From: Arsenophonus sp052174455
GTDB taxonomy: Bacteria > Pseudomonadota > Gammaproteobacteria > Enterobacterales > Enterobacteriaceae
Direction: 5' to 3'
Assembly: GCA_052174455.1 (NCBI GenBank)
Contig: JBQMRP010000004.1
Span: forward strand, 186,001-250,000
Length of the DNA: 64,000 bases
Below the pieces are notes generated by a model. It worked only from the letters and a program-made list of their open reading frames with translations, was not told where the DNA came from and made no database searches. Positions 43,407 to 53,568 of the stretch are shown piece by piece. Every line of letters begins with the position of its first letter. Position 1 is the stretch's first letter. The position numbers were made by a program, and so were the translations under genes.

Positions 43407-45398
43407 ATGATCACTCGTAAAATCCTTGCTAATGCTATCCGTTTCCTCAGTATGGATGCAGTACAGAAAGCAAAATCAGGGCATCCAGGTACGCCAATGG
43501 GAATGGCGGATATTGCTGAAGTATTATGGCGTGACTATTTGAATCATAATCCTGCTAATCCTAAATGGGTAGATCGTGACCGTTTTATATTATCTAATGG
43601 TCATGCTTCTATGCTACTTTATAGCTTGCTACATCTTAGCGGTTATGATTTACCAATCAAAGAATTAAAAAATTTTCGTCAACTTTATTCAAAAACACCG
43701 GGGCATCCCGAATATGGTTATACGCCAGGTGTTGAAGCCACGACTGGCCCACTGGGACAGGGAATTGCAAATGCAGTAGGATTTGCTATTGCTGAACGAA
43801 CATTAGCGGCTCAATTTAATCGTCCAAACCATACTATTGTTGATCATTATACCTATGTATTTATGGGTGATGGTTGCATGATGGAAGGCATTTCACATGA
43901 AGCTTGTTCACTTGCGGGAACACTAAAATTAGGTAAATTGATCGCTTTCTATGATGATAATGGCATTTCAATTGATGGTGAGGTAGAAGGTTGGTTTACT
44001 GATAACACTGCTGAACGTTTTATTGCTTATCGCTGGCATGTTATTAATGGTATTGATGGACATGATCCTGAACAAATCAAGTCAGCAATAGAGCAAGCCC
44101 ATAAGCTTACTGATAAACCCTCTTTATTAATTTGTAAAACAATAATTGGTTATGGTTCACCACATAAGAGCGGTTCTGAAGAAGCACATGGTTCACCCTT
44201 AGGTGAAATTGAGATTGCAGAAACCCGCACCGCACTAAATTGGTCATATTTACCTTTCGAAATACCATCTGATATTTATCAAGCCTGGGATGCTCGTGAA
44301 ATAGGTCAGAAAAAAGAAGCGACCTGGTATGAAAAATTTGCTGTATATCAACAGACTTTCCCGCAACTTGCAAATGAGTTTATCCGTCGCACCAAAGGTG
44401 AATTGCCGACTAATTGGCAAACTATTGCTAATGATTTTATCACAGAATTGCAACGTAATCCTGCTAATATTGCCAGTCGTAAAGCCTCACAAAATACGTT
44501 AGAAGTTTTTGGTAAGGTATTGCCTGAACTTTTAGGCGGCTCCGCTGATTTATCACCCAGTAATTTAACTATGTGGTCAGCTTCTAAGTCAATAAAAAAT
44601 TCTCCAGCAGGCAATTACATTCACTACGGTGTACGTGAATTTGGTATGTCGGCTATTATGAATGGTATCGCCTTACATGGCGGTTTTATACCTTATGGTT
44701 CAACCTTTTTAATGTTTGTTGAGTATGCGCTTAATGCAGTACGCATGGCTGCATTAATGAAAATTAGAAGTATCTTTATCTATACTCATGATTCTATCGG
44801 TCTAGGTGAGGATGGCCCAACTCATCAACCTATTGAGCAATTAGCCAGTTTGCGTATGACGCCTAATATTAGTATATGGCGCCCTTGTGATCAAGTTGAA
44901 TCAGCCATTTCCTGGCAATATGCGATTGAACGTAACAATGGGCCAAGTGCGTTAATTTTTTCTCGTCAAAATCTTGATCAGCAGTCACGAGATACTAAAC
45001 AGTTAAATAATATTATTAAAGGAGGTTATATTTTAAAAGATAGTAAAAAAATGCCCAGGCTTATTTTAATTGCAACTGGTTCTGAAGTTGGTTTAGCGGT
45101 TAAGGCTTACGAAAAGTTGACTTCCGAAGGCTATAAAATACGAGTTGTTTCTATGCCATCAACGGATACTTTTGATAAACAGAACCCCACTTATCGTGAA
45201 TCTGTATTACCTTCTTCAGTTGCACGACTTGCTATTGAAGCGGGGATTGCAGATTATTGGTATAAATATGTTGGTACAACCGGTGAAATTATTGGTATGC
45301 ATACTTTTGGTGAATCAGCACCGGCGGAAGTTTTATTTAAAACATTTGGTTTTAGCGTAGAAAATGTGATTGCAAAAGCTAAATCTTTATTACCTTAA
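43407..45398 (+). CDS. tktA: Transketolase
   Basis: Thiamine-diphosphate enzyme that moves two-carbon units between sugar phosphates, linking the pentose-phosphate path to glycolysis and making erythrose-4-phosphate. The 663 residues equal E. coli TktA. The start ITRKILANAIRFLSMDAVQ aligns with the family. The ThDP motif runs from MGDGCMMEGISHEACSLAG (about 153) to YDDNGISIDG. SIGLGEDGPTHQPIEQLASL and the C-terminal domain (ATGSEVGLAV, TFGESAPAEVLF) are intact. It is first of the tktA-epd-pgk-fbaA group and is followed by two hairpins. Erythrose-4-phosphate from TktA is the substrate of the next gene product, Epd. Confidence 0.97.
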   Translation: MITRKILANAIRFLSMDAVQKAKSGHPGTPMGMADIAEVLWRDYLNHNPANPKWVDRDRFILSNGHASMLLYSLLHLSGYDLPIKELKNFRQLYSKTPGHPEYGYTPGVEATTGPLGQGIANAVGFAIAERTLAAQFNRPNHTIVDHYTYVFMGDGCMMEGISHEACSLAGTLKLGKLIAFYDDNGISIDGEVEGWFTDNTAERFIAYRWHVINGIDGHDPEQIKSAIEQAHKLTDKPSLLICKTIIGYGSPHKSGSEEAHGSPLGEIEIAETRTALNWSYLPFEIPSDIYQAWDAREIGQKKEATWYEKFAVYQQTFPQLANEFIRRTKGELPTNWQTIANDFITELQRNPANIASRKASQNTLEVFGKVLPELLGGSADLSPSNLTMWSASKSIKNSPAGNYIHYGVREFGMSAIMNGIALHGGFIPYGSTFLMFVEYALNAVRMAALMKIRSIFIYTHDSIGLGEDGPTHQPIEQLASLRMTPNISIWRPCDQVESAISWQYAIERNNGPSALIFSRQNLDQQSRDTKQLNNIIKGGYILKDSKKMPRLILIATGSEVGLAVKAYEKLTSEGYKIRVVSMPSTDTFDKQNPTYRESVLPSSVARLAIEAGIADYWYKYVGTTGEIIGMHTFGESAPAEVLFKTFGFSVENVIAKAKSLLP

Positions 45399-45414
45399 TT
45401 AACTAAAATAATAT

Positions 45415-45480
45415 GAGCGTATTATTACAATTTTATATGATTAGATACGCTCTTTTATTACAGCAGATATGATTCTGCTG
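45415..45480 (+). terminator. tktA terminator (double hairpin)
   Basis: GAGCGTAT (45415-45422) pairs with ATACGCTC (45445-45452), followed by TTTTATT. A second perfect hairpin, CAGCAGA (45461-45467) with TCTGCTG (45474-45480), comes next. Confidence 0.7.
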
Positions 45481-45667
45481 TATTGTAATCTTCTTTTCAA
45501 TATCGTACCGGTCAGATTAAGTTGAAATATTTCTTTTTTATGAAATTAATAGATTTATTGATATAAATCACATTTTTTATGATTGATAATAAAAATTCTA
45601 AGTACAAAATCTGTAATTATCAGTATTCTTACCATTAATAAATTACTTGTTATATTGAAGGAATAGT

Positions 45668-46699
45668 ATGGTAGTTAAAGTAGCAATTAATGGTTTTGGG
45701 CGAATAGGGCGTAGCATATTAAGAGCGCTTTATGAATCAGATCACCGAACTCAAATTACTGTTGTTGCAATTAATGAAATTGCCGCTTCAGAAGGAATAG
45801 CGCATTTATTGAAGTATGATTCTAGTCATGGTCGATTTGCTTGTGATGTGCGGTTGAATAACGATTTTTTAGTAGTAGACAATGACAGTATACATATTTT
45901 TCATCAATCTGAGATTAAAAAACTAACATGGCGAGCACTAGATATTGATATAGTACTCGATTGTACCGGTGTTTATGGCTCAAAAGCCGATGGTTATGCG
46001 CATTTATCTAGTGGTGCAAAAAAAGTTCTATTTTCTCATCCGGGGAGCGCTGATCTTGATGCAACTATTGTCTATGGTGTTAATGAAACCAGTTTGAAGA
46101 ATAGTGATCAATTAGTATCAAACGCATCATGTACCACAAATTGCATTATTCCTGTAATAAAAATATTAGATGATGCTTTAGATATTGAGTTTGGTACAGT
46201 AACAACGATTCATTCCTCAATGAATGACCAACCAGTTATTGATGCTTATCACACAGACTTACGTCGAACACGTGCTGCTAGTCAATCTATTATTCCTGTT
46301 GATACCAAATTAGCTGCTGGAATCACACGAATATTTCCTAAATTCAAAGATCATTTTGAAGCAATATCAATTCGGGTACCAACTATCAATGTAACGGCAA
46401 TAGATCTTAATGTGACAGTAAGATCTAAAGTAACGGTTATGAAAGTTAACCAAATTTTGCAACAGGCAGCAAAGGGTTTATTTCATGGTATAGTTGATTA
46501 TACTGAATTGCCGTTAGTATCAACCGATTTTAATCATGACTCACATAGTGCTATTGTAGATAGCACGCAAACACGAGTTAGTGGGCAACACCTGATTAAG
46601 ATTTTAATTTGGTGTGATAATGAATGGGGTTTTGCCAATCGTATGCTTGATACAACAGTGGCAATGGCTGCTATTGGTTTTAACAAATTTATCTGTTAA
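45668..46699 (+). CDS. epd: D-erythrose-4-phosphate dehydrogenase
   Basis: NAD-dependent oxidation of erythrose-4-phosphate to 4-phosphoerythronate, the first step of DXP-dependent pyridoxal phosphate synthesis. It is GAPDH-like: NAD fold INGFGRIGRSILRALYES (about 7-24), catalytic Cys in SNASCTTNCIIPV (about 154) and the end WCDNEWGFANRMLDT. HLLKYDSSHGRF and the 343-residue length favour Epd over GapA, as does its place directly before pgk-fbaA. AAGGA precedes the ATG. Loss of GapA-like function cannot be judged, because gapA is not in the window. Confidence 0.93.
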   Translation: MVVKVAINGFGRIGRSILRALYESDHRTQITVVAINEIAASEGIAHLLKYDSSHGRFACDVRLNNDFLVVDNDSIHIFHQSEIKKLTWRALDIDIVLDCTGVYGSKADGYAHLSSGAKKVLFSHPGSADLDATIVYGVNETSLKNSDQLVSNASCTTNCIIPVIKILDDALDIEFGTVTTIHSSMNDQPVIDAYHTDLRRTRAASQSIIPVDTKLAAGITRIFPKFKDHFEAISIRVPTINVTAIDLNVTVRSKVTVMKVNQILQQAAKGLFHGIVDYTELPLVSTDFNHDSHSAIVDSTQTRVSGQHLIKILIWCDNEWGFANRMLDTTVAMAAIGFNKFIC

Positions 46700-46705
46700 T
46701 AGACA

Positions 46706-46730
46706 GTATGGGCGTATCGCTTCCCCATAC
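46706..46730 (+). promoter_or_regulatory. Hairpin between epd and pgk
   Basis: GTATGGG (46706-46712) pairs with CCCATAC (46724-46730). There is no T tract, so it is more likely an mRNA-stabilising or processing hairpin than a full terminator. Confidence 0.45.
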
Positions 46731-46774
46731 GCAACAGAGATTAATAATTTAGAAAATTAATAAGAGGATTTACA

Positions 46775-47938
46775 ATGTCTGTAATTAAGATGAGCGATCT
46801 AGATCTAAATGGTAAAAAAATATTCATCCGAGCTGATCTAAACGTTCCTATCAAAGATGGAAAAGTTACCTCTGATGCACGAATTTATGCTTCTTTACCA
46901 ACGATTGAAACTGCTTTAAAACAAGGTGCAAAAGTAATGGTAACATCTCATTTAGGTCGCCCGATTGAAGGTGAGTATAATGAAGAGTTTTCATTAAAAC
47001 CCATTGTAGACTATTTAATAGATAAGTTCGACTATCCTATTTGTTTGGTAAAAGATTATTTAAATGGGGTTAAAATTTATAATGGTGAGCTGGTAGTTCT
47101 TGAGAATGTACGCTTTAATAAAGGTGAAAAAAATAACGACGAAACCTTATCTAGGCAATATGCTGCGCTTTGTGATATCTATATAATGGATGCATTTGGT
47201 ACCGCGCACCGTACTCAGGCATCAACTCATGGTGTAGCAAAATTTGCACCTATAGCATGCGCAGGACTACTCTTATCAGCTGAGATTGACGCGTTAAGTA
47301 AAATATTAAAAGATCCTGCCCGTCCAATGGTTGCCATCGTTGGTGGTTCAAAAGTTTCAACTAAATTAACTATCTTAAATTCTTTATCAAAAATTGCCGA
47401 TCAGATTATTTTAGGCGGAGGTATTGCTAATACTTTTATTGCTGCTAAAGGTTATAAAATTGGCCGATCTTTATATGAAAAAAACTTAATCCCAGAAGCA
47501 AAAAAATTATTATCAACTTGCTACATTTCTATACCAACTGACGTTCGTGTGGCGACAGAATTTTCTGAAACGGCAGAAGCAGTAATAAAATCTGTCAATG
47601 ACATTAAAGATGACGAACAGATTTTAGACTTAGCTGATAAAACTACTGAATGTTTGGTCGATATCATTAAAAAGGCAAAAACAATTTTATGGAATGGCCC
47701 GCTTGGTGTTTTTGAATTTCCTAATTTTCGTCATAGCACCGCAGTAATTGCACAAGCGATTGCAGAAAACAACGCTTTTTCTATTGCTGGTGGTGGTGAT
47801 ACGATAGCGGCTATCAATCTTTTTGGTGTTGCAGATAAAATCTCTTATATTTCTACTGGAGGTGGTGCTTTTCTTGAATTTTTAGAAGGTAAAAAATTGC
47901 CAGCAGTTGTAGTATTAGAAGAACGAGGAAAACAGTAA
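46775..47938 (+). CDS. pgk: Phosphoglycerate kinase
   Basis: Makes ATP and 3-phosphoglycerate from 1,3-bisphosphoglycerate. 387 residues, the E. coli length. The signature FIRADLNVPIKDGKVTSDAR is at about 17-36, followed by TSHLGRPIEGEYNEEFSLKP, VVLENVRFNKGEK (about 109-121), the hinge region VAIVGGSKVSTKL (about 188) and the nucleotide-binding ILWNGPLGVFEFP and SIAGGGDTIAA. AAGAGG precedes the ATG. It lies between epd and fbaA, probably one transcript with internal hairpins. All motifs are intact. Confidence 0.98.
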   Translation: MSVIKMSDLDLNGKKIFIRADLNVPIKDGKVTSDARIYASLPTIETALKQGAKVMVTSHLGRPIEGEYNEEFSLKPIVDYLIDKFDYPICLVKDYLNGVKIYNGELVVLENVRFNKGEKNNDETLSRQYAALCDIYIMDAFGTAHRTQASTHGVAKFAPIACAGLLLSAEIDALSKILKDPARPMVAIVGGSKVSTKLTILNSLSKIADQIILGGGIANTFIAAKGYKIGRSLYEKNLIPEAKKLLSTCYISIPTDVRVATEFSETAEAVIKSVNDIKDDEQILDLADKTTECLVDIIKKAKTILWNGPLGVFEFPNFRHSTAVIAQAIAENNAFSIAGGGDTIAAINLFGVADKISYISTGGGAFLEFLEGKKLPAVVVLEERGKQ

Positions 47939-47955
47939 TCATATCTGAAAAAAAA

Positions 47956-47979
47956 GACAGGTAATATTATTCGCCTGTC
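47956..47979 (+). promoter_or_regulatory. Hairpin between pgk and fbaA
   Basis: GACAGG (47956-47961) pairs with CCTGTC (47974-47979) directly after the pgk stop, with no T tract. It may tune fbaA expression or protect the upstream mRNA. Confidence 0.45.
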
Positions 47980-47999
47980 CAATAATAGGACTTTATCTT

Positions 48000-49076
48000 A
48001 TGTCTAAGTATTTTATAAAACCAGGTGTTATTACCGGAGATGATCTGCAAAAAGTTTTTGTTTTTGCAAAAAAACACAAATTTGCATTGCCAGCAGTAAA
48101 TTGTATCGGTACAGATTCAATTAATGCAGTTTTGGAAACTGCTGCTAAAGTTCATTCTCCGGTAATTATTCAATTCTCTAACAGTGGTGGTTCGTTCATT
48201 GCCGGTAAAGGTCTAAAAATAGAAGGCATGCAAGCTGCTATTTTAGGAACAATATCAGGTGCTCATCATGTTCATCATATGGCAAAGCATTACGGTGTTT
48301 CTGTAATCTTACATACCGATCATTGTACACATAAACTACTACCTTGGGTTGATGGACTGCTAGATGCAGGTGAGGAATATTATAAAACCACCAGTAAGCC
48401 ACTATTTTCATCCCATATGATCGATTTATCTGAAGAGCCATTGAAAAAAAATATTGAAATTTGCTCTCAATATTTACAACGGATAAGCAAAATGGGTATG
48501 ACATTAGAAATTGAATTAGGTTGTACTGGTGGCGAAGAAGATGGTATCGATAACACTGGCTTAAATAGTTCTTCACTTTATACACAGCCTGAAGATGTCG
48601 CTTATGCCTATGAGCAATTAAGTAAAATTAGTCATAGATTCACTATTGCAGCATCTTTTGGTAATGTACATGGTGTTTATAAGCAAGGTAACGTTCAATT
48701 AACACCAAAAATTCTTAAGAACTCGCAAGAGCACATTGCACAAAAATTTAATTTACCAACAATAAATAATCTAAATTTTGTTTTCCATGGAGGCTCAGGC
48801 TCTACTTCTGAGGAGATTAAAGAAGCAGTCAGTTATGGTGTAGTAAAAATGAATATTGATACTGATACTCAATGGGCGACTTGGCAAGGCATTTTAAATT
48901 ATTATAAGAAAAATGAAGGTTATCTAAAAAGCCAATTAGGTAATACAGAAAGTGAAGATAAACCTAATAAAAAATATTATGACCCTCGTGTTTGGCTGCG
49001 TGCGGGTCAGATTTCTATGATTGAACGTTTAGAACTTGCATTTAGAGAATTAAATTGTATTAATGTGCTGCATTAA
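48000..49076 (+). CDS. fbaA: Fructose-bisphosphate aldolase, class II
   Basis: Zinc-dependent aldolase of glycolysis. The 358 residues compare with 359 in E. coli. The first zinc ligands and catalytic Asp are in VILHTDHCTHKLLPW (about 102-116). LEIELGCTGGEEDGIDN (about 170-187), FGNVHGVYK (zinc His), FVFHGGSGSTSEEI (zinc His and phosphate site) and VKMNIDTDTQWA (substrate-binding) are all present. Last of the epd-pgk-fbaA group, with a strong hairpin about 100 bases downstream. mscS, which follows in E. coli, is gone and IS256 relic F6 begins about 300 bases on. Confidence 0.98.
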   Translation: MSKYFIKPGVITGDDLQKVFVFAKKHKFALPAVNCIGTDSINAVLETAAKVHSPVIIQFSNSGGSFIAGKGLKIEGMQAAILGTISGAHHVHHMAKHYGVSVILHTDHCTHKLLPWVDGLLDAGEEYYKTTSKPLFSSHMIDLSEEPLKKNIEICSQYLQRISKMGMTLEIELGCTGGEEDGIDNTGLNSSSLYTQPEDVAYAYEQLSKISHRFTIAASFGNVHGVYKQGNVQLTPKILKNSQEHIAQKFNLPTINNLNFVFHGGSGSTSEEIKEAVSYGVVKMNIDTDTQWATWQGILNYYKKNEGYLKSQLGNTESEDKPNKKYYDPRVWLRAGQISMIERLELAFRELNCINVLH

Positions 49077-49178
49077 TCGCTATTTTTATTTTTCCAGTTT
49101 TAGACCTTATCGTTTATAGAATTTTTCTTATCTGTCATAATAATTAATATAAGTTATATTTTTAGTTTAAAACTATAT

Positions 49179-49208
49179 AAAATAATAGATTTATCAATCT
49201 ATTATTTT
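49179..49208 (+). terminator. fbaA terminator-like hairpin
   Basis: A perfect 13-base inverted repeat, AAAATAATAGATT (49179-49191) and its complement (49196-49208), with a 4-base loop. The right arm ends in TTTT, so it could act in either direction. Confidence 0.6.
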
Positions 49209-49274
49209 AATCTATACTCAAATATTATATATAATTTTAACAGTATTTTCTTTAATCTCGGATCATTATATAAA

Positions 49275-49316
49275 CCTCGTTGCACAGTCATATTCAGTAG
49301 AATATGACTATTGAGG
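49275..49316. other. Perfect hairpin after fbaA
   Basis: AGTCATATTC (49286-49295), loop AGTA, GAATATGACT (49300-49309), enclosed by a weaker outer CCTC/GAGG pairing. Its function is unknown; it may be a second terminator for fbaA or the leftover of a lost gene. Confidence 0.45.
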
Positions 49317-49374
49317 GTTTAAGTTTAGAAAAAACCTTACAGTAATAAAGGTTATTCGCATTGTCAGGAAAGAA

Positions 49375-50770
49375 GTTATGCTTATTTGTATTATATGGAG
49401 TTTTAGAAATAACAATCATATCCTACGCTGATTGATTTCATGGATATGTCAATAACAGATAGATAATCTGCCATGAAAGTCTATCCCACATGGAACTATG
49501 AAATGAGATGTTATTCTAATCCATTACATGAACTCATTCGTAATTTTACTAGGAAGTTAATAGCAGCGCTGTTAAGACTAAATTCGATACAAGCCATGGG
49601 GTGGGTTGTGCGCTAACGTACCAAACGCGACTTGTCGGCAAGCATCACCCGTAATTCTAACAGTTATTTACTACATCTAACTTACAAAACAAGTATTGAT
49701 ATATCAAATTAAAGCACCTAAAGATCATGGATCTCGGCAGCAAACAAAATATGTTTCAACAGCTCATTGCTTACCACCTTATCTGAAGCGTAAAAATCAT
49801 TCAAATTTTACTACGGCTATTTTTACGGATATTTACAGGTAATTTCATGAATCACTAATTCTCTTCTTAATAAGAGTACATAGTCCTCTCTTGTCAGTAC
49901 TATCAGAAAACTGAAATAGCGATGGCTTAAAGAACAGAGGCAAATAAGGTAGCTTCATGATTTAAGCGATACGCGTTATTTTTATTTCTTAACTAAAGGG
50001 ATGTATCATTCTGTCAGTCAAGCTAATCGAATTTGCCTACTAGTTATTATTTGACGGCACTGCACATGGATTTTAATGAGATATAGGTTGCAATAAAAAA
50101 TCCTTATTAAGAGTCAGAGCGAACTTGGGTTGAAACTTATCAATAGCCTGCAATCGCGTGTGATTTAACCATATCTCCCAGGCTATGTTTGCTACTGGAG
50201 TAGATAGCCTTAGTTTTTTTTGAAATGTAATGAAAAAATATTCCTGAGCGTCGAATCACTAACTCTGTTAGGTAAATAAATAACTGATATGTTGACTTCA
50301 TTTCCAAAAAATATGCAACAGAATTAATAGTTAACCTGCGAGAAATTTAGCTAGGAGAAAATCGTGATTTCAATAATAAAACCATTGATCTTTTGTTGAC
50401 AAGAGTTCTAGCATAATCCTAGAACGATTAAGAAGCTATAGAAAGATCGAAAAAAGTTCCTAGTATTCTACCGCTTTTCTATGAGCTAACTGGGCGTTAA
50501 TAATAACTATCAATCCAATTGAATAAGCTTTTACGACAGCGAAAATATGAAGCTGACTCGCAAAGAAATCTAAAATCAAAAAAACAACTATTTCAACAGT
50601 ATTAAAGCTGATTCCGTATACTGAGAAAAGCTTTAATCGGGTAATAGGATTTAACCTATTTGATTCTTAGTAATAAGCAATATTAAATTTAAAAATATAG
50701 AATATATTTACAAATGATTAGAGTGGAAGTGTTAGTACGACAAAGATATATAAGATTTAGCAAAAACTTA
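49375..50770 (+). mobile_element. IS256-family element relic (F6)
   Basis: Full-length decayed copy from GTTATGCTTATTTG (49375) to AAGATTTAGCAAAAACTT (about 50770). It follows fbaA at a break in gene order. Confidence 0.78.
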
Positions 50771-50809
50771 CATTAAAAATATAAAGTGTTATTTAAATAA
50801 TGAACATTG

Positions 50810-51425
50810 TACCTTATTAAATGGGGATATAGTTACTATTTTCCTTGCCTTTATTGGCGTAAACTAATATAAATACACTAAGTAGTATTATTAAAATTAA
50901 CGGGATCTTTTCCCGTAACTCCATAAAAAGGAAGCGTATCTTCCACATATTAAAGATAAAAAATGCAGGAGAAGAAGGAAATAAAAGGAAAGAAAGAATC
51001 GGGGTTTTAATCATCCGAGATTGATAGAGTTATGTGTGAGTTATGAAATTTCATGGATAACTTAATCCAGAATGTATTAGCCATTTTTTTTAATCTGATC
51101 ATCGATCAGAATCTATCCTTAACTCTGATAAAGGTAAATGATACAAAATCTTTACTAGCGAATATGAAATTAATCAACATCGCCTAATAAGGCTGATAAA
51201 TAAGGATTTATATGTAAGGAATTCTTTATTTTAAATATTAAAAGTTATATCAGTCGATTAAAAAATGACTGAATAGATCCTGGTGTTAGGAGTTCTACGT
51301 TTTATTTATTTAAATCTCCAGACTGGAGAAGATTACTTGAAACTACAAAAATTGAAATACAGATGTGATTATAAATTGCTCTGCAAGAAAAGAAACAACC
51401 TTTGCTAACATAACCCAATAAACAG
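50810..51425 (+). mobile_element. IS1595-family relic, 5'-truncated (copy 3)
   Basis: It aligns with the reverse complement of 10645-11680. The ISXO2-like C-terminal part is traceable at about 51225-51415 (ISRLKKWLN, W-RLLETTKIEIQM, ALQEKKQPLL). The short minus-strand frame at 50817-51014 inside it is incidental. Confidence 0.6.
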
Positions 51426-52006
51426 GATAATCTATAAAACACTACTGATATTTAAGGAGAGATTCCCAATCCTAATTAGATAGATCAGTTAGAAATTGAT
51501 AAAACAGATACGTTAAAATACAGCTTATCATAATAAGCTGAAATTACAACAGGAAAAGCGTTTAAAAAGTAAAAGTTTAAATTTACCACTACAATAGATA
51601 GGAGTATCAATTTAACTGACGATAGAAAAATTTCTTTATTCACTAATATCTAATAAATCTTGCTAAACTTAATCTTTTTATTAAAAAATCTCATAAACAA
51701 TAGCATTCTGTTGATTCTACACAACAACACTACCTTCTTCTAACTGGAGCAATATCTTATACCTTTCGCCAAGTTAACATTAAATTTAAGCACTTAATCA
51801 GGACAGATGCTAATATAACTTATTTGCACATAATTAACTTAAACTTTAACTAGTTAAACCCTTTTTAATAGAAAAATATTATTTTATAAAACTACTCTCA
51901 TCAATGTAGTGATAATTACTTATGCAAATAATAATATCCAATTAAACAGTACTCGCTCATGCACAAAATTTTTCTATATAAAAATAGTTTATTTGAAAAT
52001 TTAGGA
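51426..52006. other. Unassigned decayed DNA
   Basis: No open frame. A plus-strand segment near 51735-51810 reads LLLTGAISYTFRQVNIKFKH and looks like a protein remnant, but I could not identify it. Confidence 0.35.
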
Positions 52007-53422
52007 GAGTTATTAGTAAATCCAATATATAGCTGTCAGGTTATATTCACTCTAATGCTTTGTAAATCTATTCTATATTCTTAAATTTAACATTCTTACC
52101 AATAGGATCAAAAAAGGTCAAATCTCTATTAACCAATTTAAGCCTCTTCTGGATAGAAGAGGAGCAACTTAAGCATCATTGAAAGGATTATTTTTATTTG
52201 AGCCATAATACTTCGAGCTTCCCGCGTCAACTTCATAGCTTTACTATCGCAAAACCTGATTCAATTAGATTTTTATTCTTATTGATACTCAGCATCCTGA
52301 TATGAAGGGATAAGATACTAACAGTTTTTCTCGATTTTTCTCCAGTTGCTTCATTGCTGAAGGATGATACCTTCTCTGAAAACTTGATAAAAAATATCAA
52401 GAGATTCATTAACAGTATACGCGGTTATTTTGTTAGCCAGAGATACTATAGCTCAAGCCTTAATTTTTGATTGCATACTTTTAGAGAGTAAAGGCAGTAC
52501 ATTAGTTGTTTTATGTAGCTAATGGCATTGCTGCCACATGTCCGAGAATATATTTGCCATTTACATTCAAAAAAAACCAAGTATCATCTACCGTAGTAAA
52601 CCTAGTAGATATAGTTAAACCATCCTCTAAGTAGGTTATTGAAAAGTTTACCAAACAGTTCGCTTCTAACTCTTAATAAATATATTCGAGCGCAACGAGC
52701 TTCTTACTTCAATGCGTAGTGACGACGATAATAACTATTAGTCAAGATCAATTTCCTGTCTTCCGACAGGACGGTAATATGTCATCAGCACAGAAATAAA
52801 CGTAGTGTATTGGTAAATCACGCAGATACTATTACCAATGCTCTTCAAGGCATTGCTGTTTTAATCTGCTAATGGTGCTTGAAAGAAAAATCATATACTT
52901 TTTATCAATAATTGCCCAGAGTTTATTGAAAATCACCGGTAGTAGTATATACCCTCTCAGATACAGGGATGTCAGTAACTCTTCACCTATTTTTGCAGGC
53001 TTCAGATAAGGCAGTAGAAAAAAGTTTTTGAAGTATATTCTGTTGCTGCTATGATCCATGGACTTTAGATACTTTAATTTTTATATTTTAATACCCGTTT
53101 TGTAGCTTAAATGGGCAAATAACCGTTACGAATTACGAGTTTGATACCCTTCGATAAGCCGCATTCAGTATGTTATCGCAACCAATAGCTTCGATCTCCG
53201 CCTTAACAGCGGCGCCTATTAGCTACCTAGTAGTATTACGGATAAATTTATTTAAGGGATCAGAACAATATTTCATTTCACAGACCCCTATAGGGCAGAC
53301 TTTTCATTACATTTAATCTTTCTGTTGTTGACATTATTCACGAAATCAATCACTAGAAGTGGGATTACACACCGTCATTTCTAAAACTCCATATAATATA
53401 AATAAGGATAACTCATTCAAAA
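52007..53422 (-). mobile_element. IS256-family element relic (R5)
   Basis: Full-length decayed copy starting GAGTTATTAGTAAATCC (52007) and ending at the left-end remnant near 53422, about 150 bases from the eno stop. Confidence 0.8.
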
Positions 53423-53568
53423 TCGATAATCTTTAATCGGCAACCTTAATAAATAAATTAATAACATTAATAAGCTTTCATACTTTTAAGCGCAAAAACA
53501 TAAACAAAGTTGAAGTATTTTTTACTAAAAGTAGGGATAAGATAAAGTCTTTCGCCTTTAATATATAA

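Noticed and set aside
50817..51014. A 65-codon minus-strand ORF with a hydrophobic N-terminus.
   Set aside because: It lies in the IS1595 relic on the strand opposite the transposase, and the matching region of the copy at 22085 is not conserved as a protein.
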